From: Candidatus Hopanoidivorans cymbastelae
GTDB lineage: Bacteria; Actinomycetota; Acidimicrobiia; Acidimicrobiales; Hopanoidiivorantaceae
NCBI GenBank assembly: GCA_028283145.1
Contig: JAPYNY010000016.1
Location: forward strand, 1 to 61,298
Direction: 5' to 3'
DNA: 61,298 bases
Position numbers and translations under genes: made by a program. Below the pieces are notes generated by a model that was given only the letters and a program-made list of their open reading frames with translations, was not told the origin of the DNA and did no database searches. Positions 60,415 to 61,298 of the stretch are shown one piece after another. The first letter of the stretch is position 1. The number at the start of each line of letters is the position of its first letter.

Positions 60415-61298
60415 TTCACTTTCTGGCACTTTGGTCGGTTCTGTAACTGGAGCAGCCTGTTGGTCTTGCTCCGGCGTCTTGCTTGGCTTAACTTGCGATA
60501 TCTCGTTTGTTTCAACGAAAAGCTCAGCAATGTGAGGGAAGCGTGCACCAAGCTGGGAAACCTTTCTTTGCAACGCAACAGGAACTTCTGACGGTATAGA
60601 GGCGGGGCGCACCAGCCTGCGCACCGGTGAAAAGGCCAGAGCCTCCAAGACGGCAATCCAGCGTTCGGGTGGCTCGTGAGCAGATAGGGATTCAGCAGCA
60701 GCGTCGGCTAGCCACCTGGCTAAATCCTCCGGCAGTGGTACTCCAATTTTGGGGGGAATGCCGCTTAGTTTCAAGGCACGCACTAGTCGTCCCTCGCTTA
60801 GATGGGTGGCTAAGTCGGCTAGCCATTGAGTGTGCTCCACGTCAACCCGCTGGTCTAACTTTTGCTTGGCCTCATCAGCTTTGTTTTTGGTCTCAGGCGA
60901 GTTGGCAAACGATTCAGATGCAGCCACTACAGCACGGATATCTCCCAGCCCTAGTTTGTCAAAATCTTTCAAGACAGCATCCAAGCGGTCATGCCACACG
61001 GCACTGCGATATTGGGCCAAAAGCTCTGCAGCCAATTCCAACAACGGTTGATGAGAGTTTGACGGTTGCCCAGCTTGGGAGTTTTGCTTGGCCAAGGCAG
61101 CCTTCACAGCCGGTATTCCGCCTTCAACTAGCCGTTCAGCTATGACCGCATGTTCAGGAGGCAGATTTGTGAGCCAATTGTTCTGATGCTGCTTGCCAGG
61201 GTTCAGCCGTTGCCGCTTCCTCTGGTTTTGAGAGCCGTTCCTGCCGGAGTGCCTGCCTTGAGGCTGGCCATGCTTGGCAGATGCGCCGTCTTTCTTTG
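60406..61298 (-). CDS. Unrecognised protein, 5' end beyond the window
   Basis: The frame is open from the window edge (first full codon at 61296) to the stop at 60406, about 296 codons. The earliest visible part is basic and Gly/Gln/Asn-rich (GRHSGRNGSQNQRKRQRLN), likely a flexible tail. It is followed by PPEHAVIAERLVEGGIPAVKAAL and a mostly helical body with LLELAAELLAQYRSAVWHDRLD, and an acidic C-terminus. GTG 61107 is an internal codon, not necessarily the start. The pattern of a basic tail and helical repeats suggests an RNA- or ribosome-associated protein, but I do not recognise the family. Convergent with the GNAT gene, with 9 bp overlap. Confidence 0.7.
   Translation of the reverse strand, partial: KKDGASAKHGQPQGRHSGRNGSQNQRKRQRLNPGKQHQNNWLTNLPPEHAVIAERLVEGGIPAVKAALAKQNSQAGQPSNSHQPLLELAAELLAQYRSAVWHDRLDAVLKDFDKLGLGDIRAVVAASESFANSPETKNKADEAKQKLDQRVDVEHTQWLADLATHLSEGRLVRALKLSGIPPKIGVPLPEDLARWLADAAAESLSAHEPPERWIAVLEALAFSPVRRLVRPASIPSEVPVALQRKVSQLGARFPHIAELFVETNEISQVKPSKTPEQDQQAAPVTEPTKVPESESI

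Noticed and set aside
1..61298. CRISPR array, insertion sequence or prophage
   Set aside because: No regularly spaced repeats, transposase motifs, terminal inverted repeats or phage structural genes were seen; the holin-X-like protein at 39349 is a common chromosomal membrane family.

Overview
This window reads as a chromosomal segment of an Actinomycetota bacterium, most likely an Acidimicrobiia-like lineage. That placement is inference from gene content; no 16S is present. The supporting signals are a complete Pup-proteasome locus (mpa, dop, pup, prcB, prcA, pafA, pafB, pafC), a CofG-CofH fused FbiC for coenzyme F420, a JAMM-CysM pair of the mycobacterial mec/cysM type, two ClpP proteins, and apparently leaderless promoters. 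Base composition looks moderate rather than the very high G+C of many actinobacteria. Genes are dense and mostly housekeeping, often joined by 4-base ATGA overlaps.

Layout: 1-6.6 kb holds a partial smpB, a JAMM protease gene, cysM, a secreted 5'-nucleotidase-like gene, and murI-rph-rdgB. 6.6-13.6 kb holds tRNA-Leu, a first clpP coupled to a tandem-fused CaiB/BaiF CoA-transferase, rpe with a small lipoprotein, an unrecognised 389-aa protein and an amidohydrolase. 13.6-15.05 kb has three tRNAs followed by an AT-rich two-gene cassette, a Panacea (DUF4065) antitoxin candidate and a RelE-like toxin candidate, which looks acquired. 15.1-20.8 kb is tig-clpP2-clpX-folC-ndk, ended by a strong terminator. 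20.9-26.7 kb is the elongasome set mreB-mreC-mreD-PBP2-rodA. 27-37.4 kb holds RNase E/G and a minus-strand run FIST-tkt-tal-fbiC-clcA. 37.5-42.5 kb holds a PBP4-type DD-peptidase, two small membrane or membrane-linked proteins, a ubiquitin-like/TtuA fusion, trmI and a ferredoxin. 42.5-54.8 kb is the Pup-proteasome operon running through lepB, then gdpD (opposite strand), tatA and tatC. 54.9-61.3 kb has an M20 amidohydrolase, a double-length ThyX-like protein, a triple-LysM lytic transglycosylase, a very acidic zinc-ribbon protein, a GNAT enzyme and a partial unknown gene.

The most noteworthy observation is the gene at 40099-41217. It encodes a TtuA/Ncs6-type tRNA thiolase with a MoaD/ThiS/TtuB-like beta-grasp domain at its N-terminus, whose Gly-Gly (residues 63-64) is internal. 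A sulfur carrier needs a free C-terminal Gly-Gly, so this suggests a precursor that must be cut, or a self-contained donor-enzyme. A JAMM protease is encoded at 472-972, next to a cysM that keeps the CysO/O-phosphoserine-type arginine but has no cysO beside it. The next gene, trmI (m1A58), modifies the same tRNA T-loop that TtuA thiolates in Thermus (position 54). Other oddities are an mreC with no usual start codon giving a full membrane helix, a ThyX-like protein whose signature is split between two repeats, a ClC protein without the internal proton glutamate, tandem hairpins between pup and prcB, and a possible structured leader before RNase E/G.
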